From the NCBI GenBank assembly GCA_052387695.1, contig JBQTIX010000175.1, forward strand, positions 1 to 33,722: a stretch of DNA of 33,722 nucleotides, given 5' to 3'. The position numbers and the translations under genes were made by a program. The notes beneath the pieces are model-generated. The model was not told the origin of the DNA. It made no database searches and worked only from the letters and a program-made list of their open reading frames with translations. Below are positions 1-8,226 of the stretch, one piece after another (within the stretch, counting starts at the first letter, position 1; every line of letters begins with the position of its first letter). This stretch comes from Panacagrimonas sp052387695. Lineage in GTDB: Bacteria; Pseudomonadota; Gammaproteobacteria; Nevskiales; Nevskiaceae.

Positions 1-418
1 GGAGCGTGCGGTCGGCGTTCGGCACGCAGACCCATTCGGCTTGGCCGCCACCCAAGGAACCCCACTGCTTGCCCAAGCCGAAGGCGGTGAGGTTCTCGCA
101 ATGCGTGATGTGGTCGCGCTCGCAGTAGTAGCAGTGGCCGCAATGCGTCGAGAACGGGGAGACGACGCGCTGACCCTTCTTGAAGTTGCGCACCGCCTTG
201 CCGGTTTCCTCGACCACGCCGACGAACTCGTGACCCATGGGGTCGCCAGCTTCGTAGCCGAACATCTCGTTCATCGTGCCCCAGTAGAAGCGCACGTCGG
301 TGCCGCAGATCGACGCCGCCTTCACGCGCACCAGCACGTCGGTATCGCTGCGCAGCTTGGGCGCATCGATGTTCTCGACCTTCACGCTGTTCTTGCCGCC
401 GTAGATCACTGCCTTCAT
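1..418 (-). CDS. Zinc-dependent alcohol dehydrogenase, N-terminal part (cut by window edge)
   Basis: Reads from an ATG at 418 to the window edge, giving about 139 residues of a medium-chain (GroES-like) NAD(P)-dependent dehydrogenase. The catalytic zinc site is visible as C38 in ICGTD and H63-E64 in GHEFVG. The structural zinc loop has four cysteines at about 93, 96, 99 and 107. The Rossmann domain lies outside the window, so cofactor and substrate cannot be judged; relatives oxidise sorbitol-, threonine- or aryl-type alcohols. A GGAGGAG ribosome site sits just before the start. It follows the aldo/keto reductase by 54 bp on the same strand, so the two are probably co-transcribed. Confidence 0.9.
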   Translation of the reverse strand, partial: MKAVIYGGKNSVKVENIDAPKLRSDTDVLVRVKAASICGTDVRFYWGTMNEMFGYEAGDPMGHEFVGVVEETGKAVRNFKKGQRVVSPFSTHCGHCYYCERDHITHCENLTAFGLGKQWGSLGGGQAEWVCVPNADRTL

Positions 419-472
419 GACTGACTCCTCCGTGTGACTGGAAAGTTCTAAATTTTTGTGCAGGCGCGGCGA

Positions 473-1513
473 TCACGCCGCCGGTGTTGGGGCATGAGCC
501 GGTATCAGCCCACGTTCCTTGAGTCGTGCCCAGAATGCCGGCGCAATAGGACTCGACATCGCTTTCACGTTCTGCCGGAGCTCGGCGACGCTCTTGGCGC
601 CCTGCAAGACCGTAGTCACGGCCGGATGAGCGGCGACGAACTGGATGGCCGCCGCGGGAAGCGCGACATCGAACTCGCGACAGACCTCCTCCAGTTGCTC
701 GACCTTGCGGATGATCTGTGCCGGCGCAGCCTGGTAGTCAAAGGTCTTCGTCGAGCCGCGGCTGCCACCACCGAGAATCCCGGAGTTGAAGACCCCGGCT
801 GCAACCAGCGCGATGCCGCGCTTCTGGAGCTCCGGCAGGAAGCTGTCGAGCGCCGTCTGGTCGATGAGCGTGTAGCGACCGGCGACCAGGCAGTAGTCGA
901 TCGAAAACTCCCTGGCCACTTCGATGACGGCTTCGCACTCGTTGACGCCAACGCCGACGGCCTTGACCACTCCGCTTCGGCGCAGCTCGTCGAGCGCCCG
1001 AAACCCTCCGTCGAGGAGCTGCTTCCAGTAACGGACATTTTGATCGCCGTGAGCCACGCGACCGATGTCATGTATCGACAGCATGTCGATCTCGTCGAGC
1101 CCGAACCGCTGCTGGCTGTCCTCGAACGAGCGCATGATGCCGTCGTAGCTGTAGTCGAACTGTTCGACAAAGGGCAGCCCGTCGAGCCAGGTGACACCGA
1201 AGACCAGGTGGCCCGACGCCTTGGCCTTGCTGTGCGGGCGCATCAGGCGTCCCACCTTGGTGCTGACGACGACCGACTTGCGCAACTCCTTCACGCGCAG
1301 GACGTGTCCGAGGAAGTGCTCGGACCGGGTCGAGCCGTACATCGGCGCGGTATCCATGTAGCGGATCCCGTTTGCGTACGCATCGAGTACCACGTCTTCG
1401 AAGTCCTGGAATGTCGAGGGCGCGCCGAAGCCGCTCAAAGGAACGGTGCCCAGGGAGAGCGTGGTGACGTTCAGTCCGGTCTTGGCAAGGGGACGTGTCG
1501 GGATCTTGTTCAT
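473..1513 (-). CDS. Aldo/keto reductase (D-threo-aldose 1-dehydrogenase-like)
   Basis: A 346-aa NAD(P)H-dependent TIM-barrel oxidoreductase. The full aldo/keto reductase catalytic tetrad is visible: D54 (YMDTAP), Y59 (PMYG), K86 (STKVGR) and H148 (LSIHDIG). The N-terminal pattern RPLAKTGLNVTTLSLGT is typical of the branch containing D-threo-aldose (L-fucose) 1-dehydrogenase and pyridoxal 4-dehydrogenase. The exact sugar or aldehyde is an inference. I chose the ATG at 1513 rather than the longer reading to 1585 because a GGAGGAG site lies just upstream of it and homology begins there. It is first in an operon with the zinc alcohol dehydrogenase, which suggests a small carbohydrate- or aldehyde-oxidising unit. 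Confidence 0.88.
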   Translation of the reverse strand: MNKIPTRPLAKTGLNVTTLSLGTVPLSGFGAPSTFQDFEDVVLDAYANGIRYMDTAPMYGSTRSEHFLGHVLRVKELRKSVVVSTKVGRLMRPHSKAKASGHLVFGVTWLDGLPFVEQFDYSYDGIMRSFEDSQQRFGLDEIDMLSIHDIGRVAHGDQNVRYWKQLLDGGFRALDELRRSGVVKAVGVGVNECEAVIEVAREFSIDYCLVAGRYTLIDQTALDSFLPELQKRGIALVAAGVFNSGILGGGSRGSTKTFDYQAAPAQIIRKVEQLEEVCREFDVALPAAAIQFVAAHPAVTTVLQGAKSVAELRQNVKAMSSPIAPAFWARLKERGLIPAHAPTPAA

Positions 1514-1801
1514 GTCGCGAACTCTCCTCCATTCATTACTTGTTGTGTAGGCACCACCGGGTTGGTTCCTGCAGTGCGGCAGCAAGCTTCAGACGGCCAC
1601 GCGGTGCTCCTGTCGCGACGGCGTTACCGAGATGGCGCTGCCGACTCTCGGAATGACGTCCTTGACCAGGCGCCGCATCGACGGCCACTCGCGCTCACGG
1701 TTTACACCACTACCGTCCATCGATGCCAGTAGGAGTGTCCCGAGCAGGCCGACATCCCCGGCGCACTTTGGATGGCCGTCAGGGGATGAAGGGAGTACCC
1801 G

Positions 1802-2527
1802 TCATAGCGAGGGCCGCGTCGTTCTCGTGTGTCGTGTATCGGCAACGATCACAGCAACGCCAGTCAGGCAGAGGAGCGCGAGCCCATACCAGGTGATGGC
1901 ATAGACAAGATGGTTGTTGCGGAAACTCACCACGGTCAGGCCGCCTCGAGGTGAGCCACCCGGATTGGGCTCGGCATCGGCATCGATGAAGTACGGTGCG
2001 AGATGCTGCGGGTCCAAGCCACGCGCATGGCCAATCGCCAATACGTCACGCGAGTACCACCAATCGTTGACGGGATCGTTACGACGGAGAAATCCGCCGC
2101 CGGGCTCACTCAGCCTCAAGAGCCCGGAAAGCTTGACGGGTCCGCTCAGTTGCCCGCTCGCCCGCGTACTGGGCGTACGAAGTTCCGGTGGGACGAAGCC
2201 ACGATTTACGAGGACCGTGAACCCCGCATCCGTGTGCAGCGGTGTGAGCACCCAGAAGCCCGGCCCTTCGACGGTCAGAGCTTGTACGAGTGTTTCGCGC
2301 TCGTGCAGGAAGATCCCTTCGATCTGAACAGCCAGATACGCATCCGCTTCGCCGATCGGTGTCCAGCGCTCTGGACCCGGCGCAGGGGCGGGCGCCTGGC
2401 GCAGATGGCGCTCGACCCGTTCGATGAGATCGAGCTTCCAGACCCGGCGATGTATCTGCCAGGTTCCCAGGGCGCAGAACGCGACCGACAGCGCCAGAAC
2501 CGGGAGCAGCAGGAGGAGAGGTCGCAA
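1802..2527 (-). CDS. SURF1-family oxidase assembly protein
   Basis: A 241-aa membrane protein with the SURF1 layout: one N-terminal membrane segment (about residues 3-20, followed by LGTWQIHRR), a periplasmic domain with motifs such as VLVNRGFVPPE and NDWWYSRD, and a second membrane segment near 212-231 (VYAITWYGLALLCLTGVAV). SURF1 proteins help insert heme, mainly heme a, into heme-copper oxidases. The start is taken as TTG at 2527, six bases after GGAGTGGG; no ATG lies in frame nearby. It is the last gene of the cyo operon, 28 bp after cyoD, where E. coli has cyoE. In Paracoccus denitrificans a dedicated SURF1 serves the ba3 quinol oxidase, and this gene probably plays that role here. Confidence 0.9.
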   Translation of the reverse strand: MRPLLLLLPVLALSVAFCALGTWQIHRRVWKLDLIERVERHLRQAPAPAPGPERWTPIGEADAYLAVQIEGIFLHERETLVQALTVEGPGFWVLTPLHTDAGFTVLVNRGFVPPELRTPSTRASGQLSGPVKLSGLLRLSEPGGGFLRRNDPVNDWWYSRDVLAIGHARGLDPQHLAPYFIDADAEPNPGGSPRGGLTVVSFRNNHLVYAITWYGLALLCLTGVAVIVADTRHTRTTRPSL

Positions 2528-2555
2528 CGGAGTCCCACTCCGTCCGGTGCCTGTG

Positions 2556-2960
2556 TCAGGAAAGGTTGCGCATCTCGTTCACGGACGGCGGCCTCATGTT
2601 GGCCTCCAGATGGAACATGATCCAGAGCGAGCCGGCCAGCGCGATCATCACCAGTACCAGCGTGAAGGTCAGTGCCATGGCGTTCCAGCCGTTCTCGGAT
2701 TCCGTGTTCAGATGCAGGAAGTAGATCATGTGCACGAAGATCTGGACGACGGCGATGGCGAGGATGATCACGATCGTCCAGGTGTTGCTGTCCAGCACCT
2801 TGCCCATCACCAGCCAGAACGGAATCGCCGTCAGCACCACCGACAGCCCGAATCCGGTGAGATAACTGCGCAGGGTGCCGTGCAGCGGGCCGTGATCCAC
2901 ATGGTGCCCGTGCACGTGACTGTCGTCGTGGCCCGGCGGCGTCGCGGCGGCATCGCTCAT
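2556..2960 (-). CDS. cyoD: Cytochrome bo3-type quinol oxidase subunit IV
   Basis: A 134-aa inner-membrane protein with three predicted helices (about residues 33-52, 60-82 and 93-114). The segment FVHMIYFLHLNTESENGWN is characteristic of CyoD. CyoD is the small accessory subunit needed for assembly of the quinol oxidase. The N-terminus is unusually histidine-rich (SHVHGHHVDHGPLHG), which could weakly bind metal, although this is inference. The ATG at 2960 overlaps the cyoC stop by 3 bases (ATGA), indicating translational coupling, so the longer upstream reading is rejected. Confidence 0.93.
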   Translation of the reverse strand: MSDAAATPPGHDDSHVHGHHVDHGPLHGTLRSYLTGFGLSVVLTAIPFWLVMGKVLDSNTWTIVIILAIAVVQIFVHMIYFLHLNTESENGWNAMALTFTLVLVMIALAGSLWIMFHLEANMRPPSVNEMRNLS

Positions 2961-3586
2961 CGCAGGACTCCCATCAGATACACATAGGTAAAGACGCCGA
3001 TCCACACGATGTCGAGGAAATGCCAGAACAGGGCATGGCAGGCGAAACGGCGTTGCATGACGCTGTCTACGCCGCGTTGACTCACCTGTACCATCAGCAC
3101 GATCAGCCACACGATGCCGAAGCTCACGTGCAGGCCGTGCGTGCCGACCAGCGAGAAAAAGCTGGACAGGAAGGCGCTGCGCGAGGGGCCGGCGCCCTCA
3201 ACGATCAGATGATGGAACTCCCACAGCTCGATGGCGATGAAGCCCGCGCCGAACAGCCCGGTGACGGCCAGCCAGGCCAGCATGGCCCGCACCCGCTTGC
3301 GCTGTAGCTCCAGCATGGCAAACCCGTCGGTGATCGACGAGATCAGCAGCAACGCCGTGTTGAGCGCGACGAGCTTCAGGTCGAACAGATCTTTGGGCGC
3401 CGGACCCGCGGCGTAACTGCCGCCGAGCACCCCGTACATCGCGAACAGGATCGCGAAGATCAGGGTGTCGCTCATCAGGTACAGCCAGAAGCCCAGCATC
3501 GTCCCGTTCTCGGGATGAGGTTCCTCCTTGAGGTAGAAGACCGGCGGCTCGTCTGCGCGGATTGCTGGATTGGCGGCGCTGGCCAT
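2957..3586 (-). CDS. cyoC: Cytochrome bo3-type quinol oxidase subunit III
   Basis: A 209-aa five-helix membrane protein of the heme-copper oxidase subunit III family. Family signatures include MLGFWLYLMSDTLIFA near the N-terminus, HHLIVEGAGPSRSAFLSSFF, LVGTHGLHV and a C-terminal WHFLDIVWIGVFTYVYL. Subunit III carries no redox centre; it stabilises the core and is thought to support proton uptake. The ATG at 3586 is preceded by GGAG (3597-3600) and lies 5 bp after the cyoB stop. A longer in-frame reading extends back into cyoB but is only an out-of-frame shadow of that gene. Confidence 0.95.
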   Translation of the reverse strand: MASAANPAIRADEPPVFYLKEEPHPENGTMLGFWLYLMSDTLIFAILFAMYGVLGGSYAAGPAPKDLFDLKLVALNTALLLISSITDGFAMLELQRKRVRAMLAWLAVTGLFGAGFIAIELWEFHHLIVEGAGPSRSAFLSSFFSLVGTHGLHVSFGIVWLIVLMVQVSQRGVDSVMQRRFACHALFWHFLDIVWIGVFTYVYLMGVLR

Positions 3587-3591
3587 GATCG

Positions 3592-5613
3592 TCAGGCTCC
3601 CTGCGCGGCCAGCACACGGGTGCGAGCCGCTTCGATGCGCGTGACCTCGTCCGAGAGAATGTGATAGTCGCGGTCGTAATTGAAGGAGTGTGCGATGGCG
3701 CTGCCGATGAGCGCGACGAAGCCGGCGATGGCCAGCCACCAGATCTGCCAGATCAGGGCGAACCCGCATACCGTCGACAGACCTGCGAGCACCATGCCGG
3801 CGGCGGTGTTCTTCGGCATGTGGATGGGAATGAAGCCCGAGGTCGGACGCTGATATCCGCGCTGCTTCATGTCCCACCAGGCGTCCCGGTCATGCACCAC
3901 GGGCGTGAACGCGAAGTTGTAAGGCGGCGGTGGCGACGACGTGGACCATTCGAGCGATCGGGCGTCCCAGGGATCGCCCGTGGTGTCGCGCAAGGCCTCC
4001 CGATCCCGGATGCTGACGTAGAGCTGCATCAGGAAGGCCGCGATGCCGCAGCCGATCAGCAGCGCACCCACGGCGGCGATCTGAAACCAGATCTGCAATC
4101 CGGGATCGTCGAAGTGGCTCATGCGACGGGCCACCCCCATCAGGCCAAGCACATACAAGGGCGTGAACGCCACCCAGAAGCCCACCAGCCAGAACCAGAA
4201 CGAAACCTTGCCCCAGAACGGATCGAGCTTGAATCCGGTGATCTTCGGAAACCAGAAATTGATGGCGGCGAACGCACCGAACACGACGCCGCCGATGATG
4301 ACGTTGTGGAAATGCGCGATCAGGAACAGGCCGTTGTGCAGCAGGAAATCGGCAGCCGGGACCGCGAGCAGCACGCCGGTCATGCCGCCGATGGTGAACG
4401 TGAACATGAATCCCATCGTCCACAACATCGGCACGTCCATCCGGATGCGGCCGCGGTACATCGTGAACAGCCAGTTGAACAGCTTGGCGCCGGTTGGGAT
4501 CGAGATGATCATCGTGGTAATCCCGAAGAAGGCGTTGACGCTGGCCCCGGATCCCATCGTGAAGAAGTGATGCAGCCACACCAGGTAGGACAGGATGGTG
4601 ATCACGAGGGTGGCGTACACCATCGACTCGTAGCCGAACAGACGCTTGCGGCAGCACGTTGGAACCACTTCGGAAAAGACGCCGAACAGGGGCAGGATGA
4701 GGATGTAGACCTCGGGGTGGCCCCAGATCCAGATGATGTTGACGTACATCATCGCGTTGCCACCGAAGTCGTGCGAGAAGAACCGCATGTCGAGATAGCG
4801 GTCCAGCGACAGGAACGCCAGGGCCGCGGTGAGCACCGGGAATGCGGCCACGATCAGGATGTTGGTGCACAGCGCGGTCCAGGTGAAGACCGGCATCTTC
4901 ATCATCGTCATGCCCGGCGCCCGCATCTTGACGATGGTCACCAGGAAGTTGATCCCGGTGAGCAGGGTTCCCACGCCCGCGATCTGCAGCGACCAGATGT
5001 AGTAATCGACGCCGACATCCGGACTGAACTGCATGCCGGATAAAGGCGGAAAGGCCAGCCAGCCGGTTTTCGCGAATTCGCCGACGAACAGCGACATCAT
5101 CACCAGCGCCGCACCGGACGTGGTCATCCAGAAGCTGAAGTTGTTGAGGAAGGGGAAAGCGACGTCGCGTGCTCCGATCTGCAGCGGGACGATGCAGTTC
5201 ATCAAGCCGGCGATCAGCGGCATGGCGACGAAAAAGATCATGATCACGCCGTGCGCGGTGAAGATCTGATCGTAGTGATGCGGCGGCAGGTAACCCATGA
5301 CGTCGCCGAAGGCGACGGCCTGCTGAGCACGCATCATGATGGCGTCGGCGAAGCCGCGCAGCAGCATCACCAGCGACAGGACCAGGTACATGATCCCGAT
5401 CTTCTTGTGGTCGATGCTGCAGAACCACTCCTTCCACAGGTAGCCCCACTTGCCGAGCCTGGTGACCCACGCGAACACGGCAAGGCCCGCGACCGCGGCG
5501 CCCACGAAGGTCGCGACCAGGATCGGTTCGTGGTACGGGATCGCCTCCCAGGTCAGGCGGCCGAACAGGAACTGCATCAGCTCGGATCGCTCATCGGTCG
5601 CCGTGACTTGCAT
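3592..5613 (-). CDS. cyoB: Cytochrome bo3-type quinol oxidase subunit I
   Basis: A 673-aa catalytic subunit of a proton-pumping quinol oxidase in the inner membrane. All key residues are visible at a constant offset of +15 from E. coli CyoB. The quinol-site residues are R86, D90, H113 and Q116 in RGFADA and PHHYDQ. H121 and H436 ligate the low-spin heme, and H434 ligates the high-spin heme. The CuB site is H299, H348 and H349, with Y303 as the cross-linked tyrosine and E301 in the proton channel (GHPEVY). The long form with extra terminal helices is typical of CyoB. Start ATG 5613 follows GGGAGG; ATG at residue 13 is a possible alternative. Confidence 0.97.
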   Translation of the reverse strand: MQVTATDERSELMQFLFGRLTWEAIPYHEPILVATFVGAAVAGLAVFAWVTRLGKWGYLWKEWFCSIDHKKIGIMYLVLSLVMLLRGFADAIMMRAQQAVAFGDVMGYLPPHHYDQIFTAHGVIMIFFVAMPLIAGLMNCIVPLQIGARDVAFPFLNNFSFWMTTSGAALVMMSLFVGEFAKTGWLAFPPLSGMQFSPDVGVDYYIWSLQIAGVGTLLTGINFLVTIVKMRAPGMTMMKMPVFTWTALCTNILIVAAFPVLTAALAFLSLDRYLDMRFFSHDFGGNAMMYVNIIWIWGHPEVYILILPLFGVFSEVVPTCCRKRLFGYESMVYATLVITILSYLVWLHHFFTMGSGASVNAFFGITTMIISIPTGAKLFNWLFTMYRGRIRMDVPMLWTMGFMFTFTIGGMTGVLLAVPAADFLLHNGLFLIAHFHNVIIGGVVFGAFAAINFWFPKITGFKLDPFWGKVSFWFWLVGFWVAFTPLYVLGLMGVARRMSHFDDPGLQIWFQIAAVGALLIGCGIAAFLMQLYVSIRDREALRDTTGDPWDARSLEWSTSSPPPPYNFAFTPVVHDRDAWWDMKQRGYQRPTSGFIPIHMPKNTAAGMVLAGLSTVCGFALIWQIWWLAIAGFVALIGSAIAHSFNYDRDYHILSDEVTRIEAARTRVLAAQGA

Positions 5614-5629
5614 GGGCTTGCGTCCTCCC

Positions 5630-6682
5630 TCAGCGTTGTAGGGTGCTGGCGGCTGCTTCGGGTGCGCACAGGGCCGTGACGTACTCGGTGCGCATCGCGA
5701 CGACCATGTCTCCGGAGGGGTGTGGACGCTCGTAGCTCAGCCGCGACAGATTGGGAATGCCGCCCAGCCCCAGCCCTCCTCGCGCGTCGATGGCCATCAT
5801 GTCGTGGAGGCACATCTTGGTCGGCTCGACGCAGAGGTTGACGATGGATTTGTAGAGACCTTCGGCGACGGCCTTGTAGTACCGAACCGGTTCGCGCTCG
5901 GTAGGCCGTTCGAGCTCCTGATAAGCGGGTCGCGTGAGCGCGGCGCCTTGCTCCTTCGCCTGCGCGAGCCATCGCTCGAAGTCGGCGTTCGAGAGCCCCT
6001 TGAAGCGGAATCGCATGCCCGAGTAGCCGGCGCCGCTGTAGTTGCCGGAGATGCCCTCGTAGTCTCCCGGCTCGTTGATCACCGCATGGAGGCGGGTCTC
6101 CATGCCAGGCATGGCGTAGACCATGCCGGCCAGCGCCGGGATGAAGAGCGCGTTCATCACCGTGGGCGAGGTGATCTGGAACGCGATCGGGACATCGATC
6201 GGCACGGCCAGCTCGTTGACCACCGCGATGCCGTGATCGGGGTAGAGGAACAGCCATTTCCAATCGAGCGCAACCGCCTGGATGCGGACCGGCTTGGTGC
6301 CGGCGGCCAGCGGCTGCTGTGCGCTGATCCGCTGGATCGGGCGATAGGGATCAAGGGTGTGGGTGGAGATCCAGGTCATGGCGCCGAGCGCGATGACGAT
6401 CAGTAGCGGTGCGGCCCAGATGTAGAGTTCAAGCTGAGTGGAGTGGTCCCAGTCCGGTTCATACGGCGCCTCGGTGTTGGCCCGTCGGTAGCGCCAGGCA
6501 AAGACGAAGGTCAGCGCGATGACCGGCACGATGATGACCAGCATCAGCAGGGTCGAAGCGACCAACAGATTGCTCTGCTGAACCGCCACGTCGCCGGAGG
6601 GCTGCAGGAGGACCACCTTGCAGCCTGCCAATGACGGGGCCGAAGCAGCCAGGAGTGCCGCAATCAGCCCTCGAGTCGACAT
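5630..6682 (-). CDS. cyoA: Cytochrome bo3-type quinol oxidase subunit II (lipoprotein)
   Basis: A 350-aa lipoprotein subunit of the quinol oxidase. The N-terminus is a signal peptide ending in the lipobox LAGC (Cys about 21). Two membrane helices follow (about 41-62 and 87-105), then a periplasmic cupredoxin-fold domain. The region FIPALAGMVYAMPGMETRL lacks the cysteine pair and methionine set that bind CuA, as expected for a quinol rather than a cytochrome c oxidase. I prefer ATG 6682 over GTG 6691 because GGGGAG is correctly spaced only from the ATG. It is the first gene of the operon cyoABCD-surf1 and is divergent from the MFS gene. Confidence 0.95.
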   Translation of the reverse strand: MSTRGLIAALLAASAPSLAGCKVVLLQPSGDVAVQQSNLLVASTLLMLVIIVPVIALTFVFAWRYRRANTEAPYEPDWDHSTQLELYIWAAPLLIVIALGAMTWISTHTLDPYRPIQRISAQQPLAAGTKPVRIQAVALDWKWLFLYPDHGIAVVNELAVPIDVPIAFQITSPTVMNALFIPALAGMVYAMPGMETRLHAVINEPGDYEGISGNYSGAGYSGMRFRFKGLSNADFERWLAQAKEQGAALTRPAYQELERPTEREPVRYYKAVAEGLYKSIVNLCVEPTKMCLHDMMAIDARGGLGLGGIPNLSRLSYERPHPSGDMVVAMRTEYVTALCAPEAAASTLQR

Positions 6683-6858
6683 GTCAGGCACTCCCCGTTC
6701 CGTCGCGGGATGGACTTTACCGACGCTTTGCCGCGAATCAACCTATCTTTCGGCAGGTTGCATCGTGCGCACGTCAAAGTACGCTTCGTCGCACTTGCAG
6801 TATCAGATTGGATTGCCGGCAGCTTTGCAGGAGTGCGCTGGCGTGGAGTCGATCGAAC
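6683..6858. promoter_or_regulatory. Divergent promoter region between cyo operon and transporter operon
   Basis: This 176-bp spacer separates the minus-strand cyoA start from the plus-strand MFS transporter start, so promoters for both directions should lie here. I could not pick convincing -35/-10 pairs or a clear FNR/ANR-type dyad by eye. This is a positional inference only. Confidence 0.35.
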
Positions 6859-8202
6859 ATGGCCACTGGCATTTCGTCGTCCAGTTCCCACTCCGGGTCA
6901 CCTGCGGACGCCTCCGGCGGCGGCGGCCCCCTTGCGACGCCGGGCGACATCGCCGTCGGGGTTGTGGTCGGCCGCCTTTCGGAGTTCTTCGACTTCTTTG
7001 TCTACGGCCTGGCGTCCGTTCTGGTGTTCCCGGCGGTGTTCTTCCCGTTCGCCAGTCCGCAGGACGGACTTCTCTATTCCTTCATTGTCTTCTCGTTCGG
7101 CTTCATTGCCCGTCCCCTGGGGACTCTGTTGTTCCGGCAAATTCACAACCGCTACGGTCGCGGAACCAAGCTGACGGCGGCTTTGTTTCTTCTCGGCACC
7201 GCCACAGTGTCAATGGCGTTCCTGCCGGGTTACGCGGTGCTTGGCAGCACCTCGATCGTATTGCTCGCCGTCCTTCGGGTGGTCCAGGGAGCCGCGGTCG
7301 GCGGCAGTTGGGACGGGCTTCCGTCGTTGCTCGCCCTGAGCGCGCCCGCCGGGCGGAGGGGCTGGTACGCGATGATTGCCCAGCTCGGAGCGCCCCTGGG
7401 TTTCATGATGGCGGCCGGTCTGTTCGCCTACCTCGTCGCCTCGCTGTCAGTCGCGGACTTCAATGACTGGGGCTGGCGATACCCCTTCTTTGTCGCGTTC
7501 GCCGTCAACGTCGTTGCATTGTTCGCACGCCTGCGCCTGGTGGCGACGCCGAACATGACGGAGGCGATGAAAAAACGCGAGTTGCGACCGTCTCCGCTCC
7601 CCGAACTGTTTCGGCTTCAGAGCCGGAACATCGTGCTCGGAGCCCTCGCACCCCTGGCGAGCTATGCACTATTCAACGTCCTGACCGTGTTCCCCCCGTC
7701 ATGGGTGATGCTCTATCAACATTCGTCACTCGTCGATTTTCTGCTGGTGCAGATTCTGGGCGCGACGATCGGCATTCTGACGATGCTGGTGTCGGGTGTC
7801 GTGGCCGACCGCATCGGCCGGCCTCGAACCCTGGAGATCGGGGCGCTGATGATCGCTGTATTCGGCGCGCTCGCTCCCGTGATTCTTGATGGAAGTGTCG
7901 AGGGTGGCTACGTGTATATCCTCATTGGATTTGCTCTTCTCGGATTTTCTCATGCGCAAGCCGCGGGCGCGGTCAATTCGGCTTTCCCTCCCCGCTTCCG
8001 CTACAGCGGAGCTGTCTACACATCGGACCTGGGATGGCTGCTCGGTGCCGGGTTCGCCCCGCTGATTGCGCTCCTGCTGACGACACGCTTCGGCCTGGCA
8101 GCGGTGGGTTGGTATGTCCTTGCCGGCGCCATCGGCACGCTCGTGACCCTGCGGGTGACCTGGCTGAGCCGGAAGGCGTCCGCCAGGCAAAGGTCGGACT
8201 GA
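6859..8202 (+). CDS. MFS transporter, metabolite:H+ symporter-like
   Basis: A 447-aa inner-membrane permease of the major facilitator superfamily with about twelve predicted helices. The first helix region FFDFFVYGLASVLVFPAVFFP and the loop RPLGTLLFRQIHNRYGRG correspond to the loop 2-3 signature of the metabolite:proton symporter branch. LRVVQGAAVGGSWDG is the equivalent of that branch's helix 4-5 RxxQGxxxGGE motif, with the usual acidic residue replaced. VVADRIGRPR is the second-half loop signature. The substrate cannot be assigned. ATG 6859 has GGAG upstream (6844-6847), while the longer reading overlaps cyoA and lacks family similarity. The next gene starts 24 bp downstream, so this is probably the first gene of the GMC-WSD-SDR operon. 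Confidence 0.85.
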   Translation: MATGISSSSSHSGSPADASGGGGPLATPGDIAVGVVVGRLSEFFDFFVYGLASVLVFPAVFFPFASPQDGLLYSFIVFSFGFIARPLGTLLFRQIHNRYGRGTKLTAALFLLGTATVSMAFLPGYAVLGSTSIVLLAVLRVVQGAAVGGSWDGLPSLLALSAPAGRRGWYAMIAQLGAPLGFMMAAGLFAYLVASLSVADFNDWGWRYPFFVAFAVNVVALFARLRLVATPNMTEAMKKRELRPSPLPELFRLQSRNIVLGALAPLASYALFNVLTVFPPSWVMLYQHSSLVDFLLVQILGATIGILTMLVSGVVADRIGRPRTLEIGALMIAVFGALAPVILDGSVEGGYVYILIGFALLGFSHAQAAGAVNSAFPPRFRYSGAVYTSDLGWLLGAGFAPLIALLLTTRFGLAAVGWYVLAGAIGTLVTLRVTWLSRKASARQRSD

Positions 8203-8226
8203 GGCCAGCGAGGGCTGACAGAAGAC

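Noticed and set aside
5630..6682. Subunit II as a cytochrome c oxidase subunit with CuA
   Set aside because: The CuA ligand set (cysteine pair, His, Met) is absent, and CyoB has the quinol-site residues.
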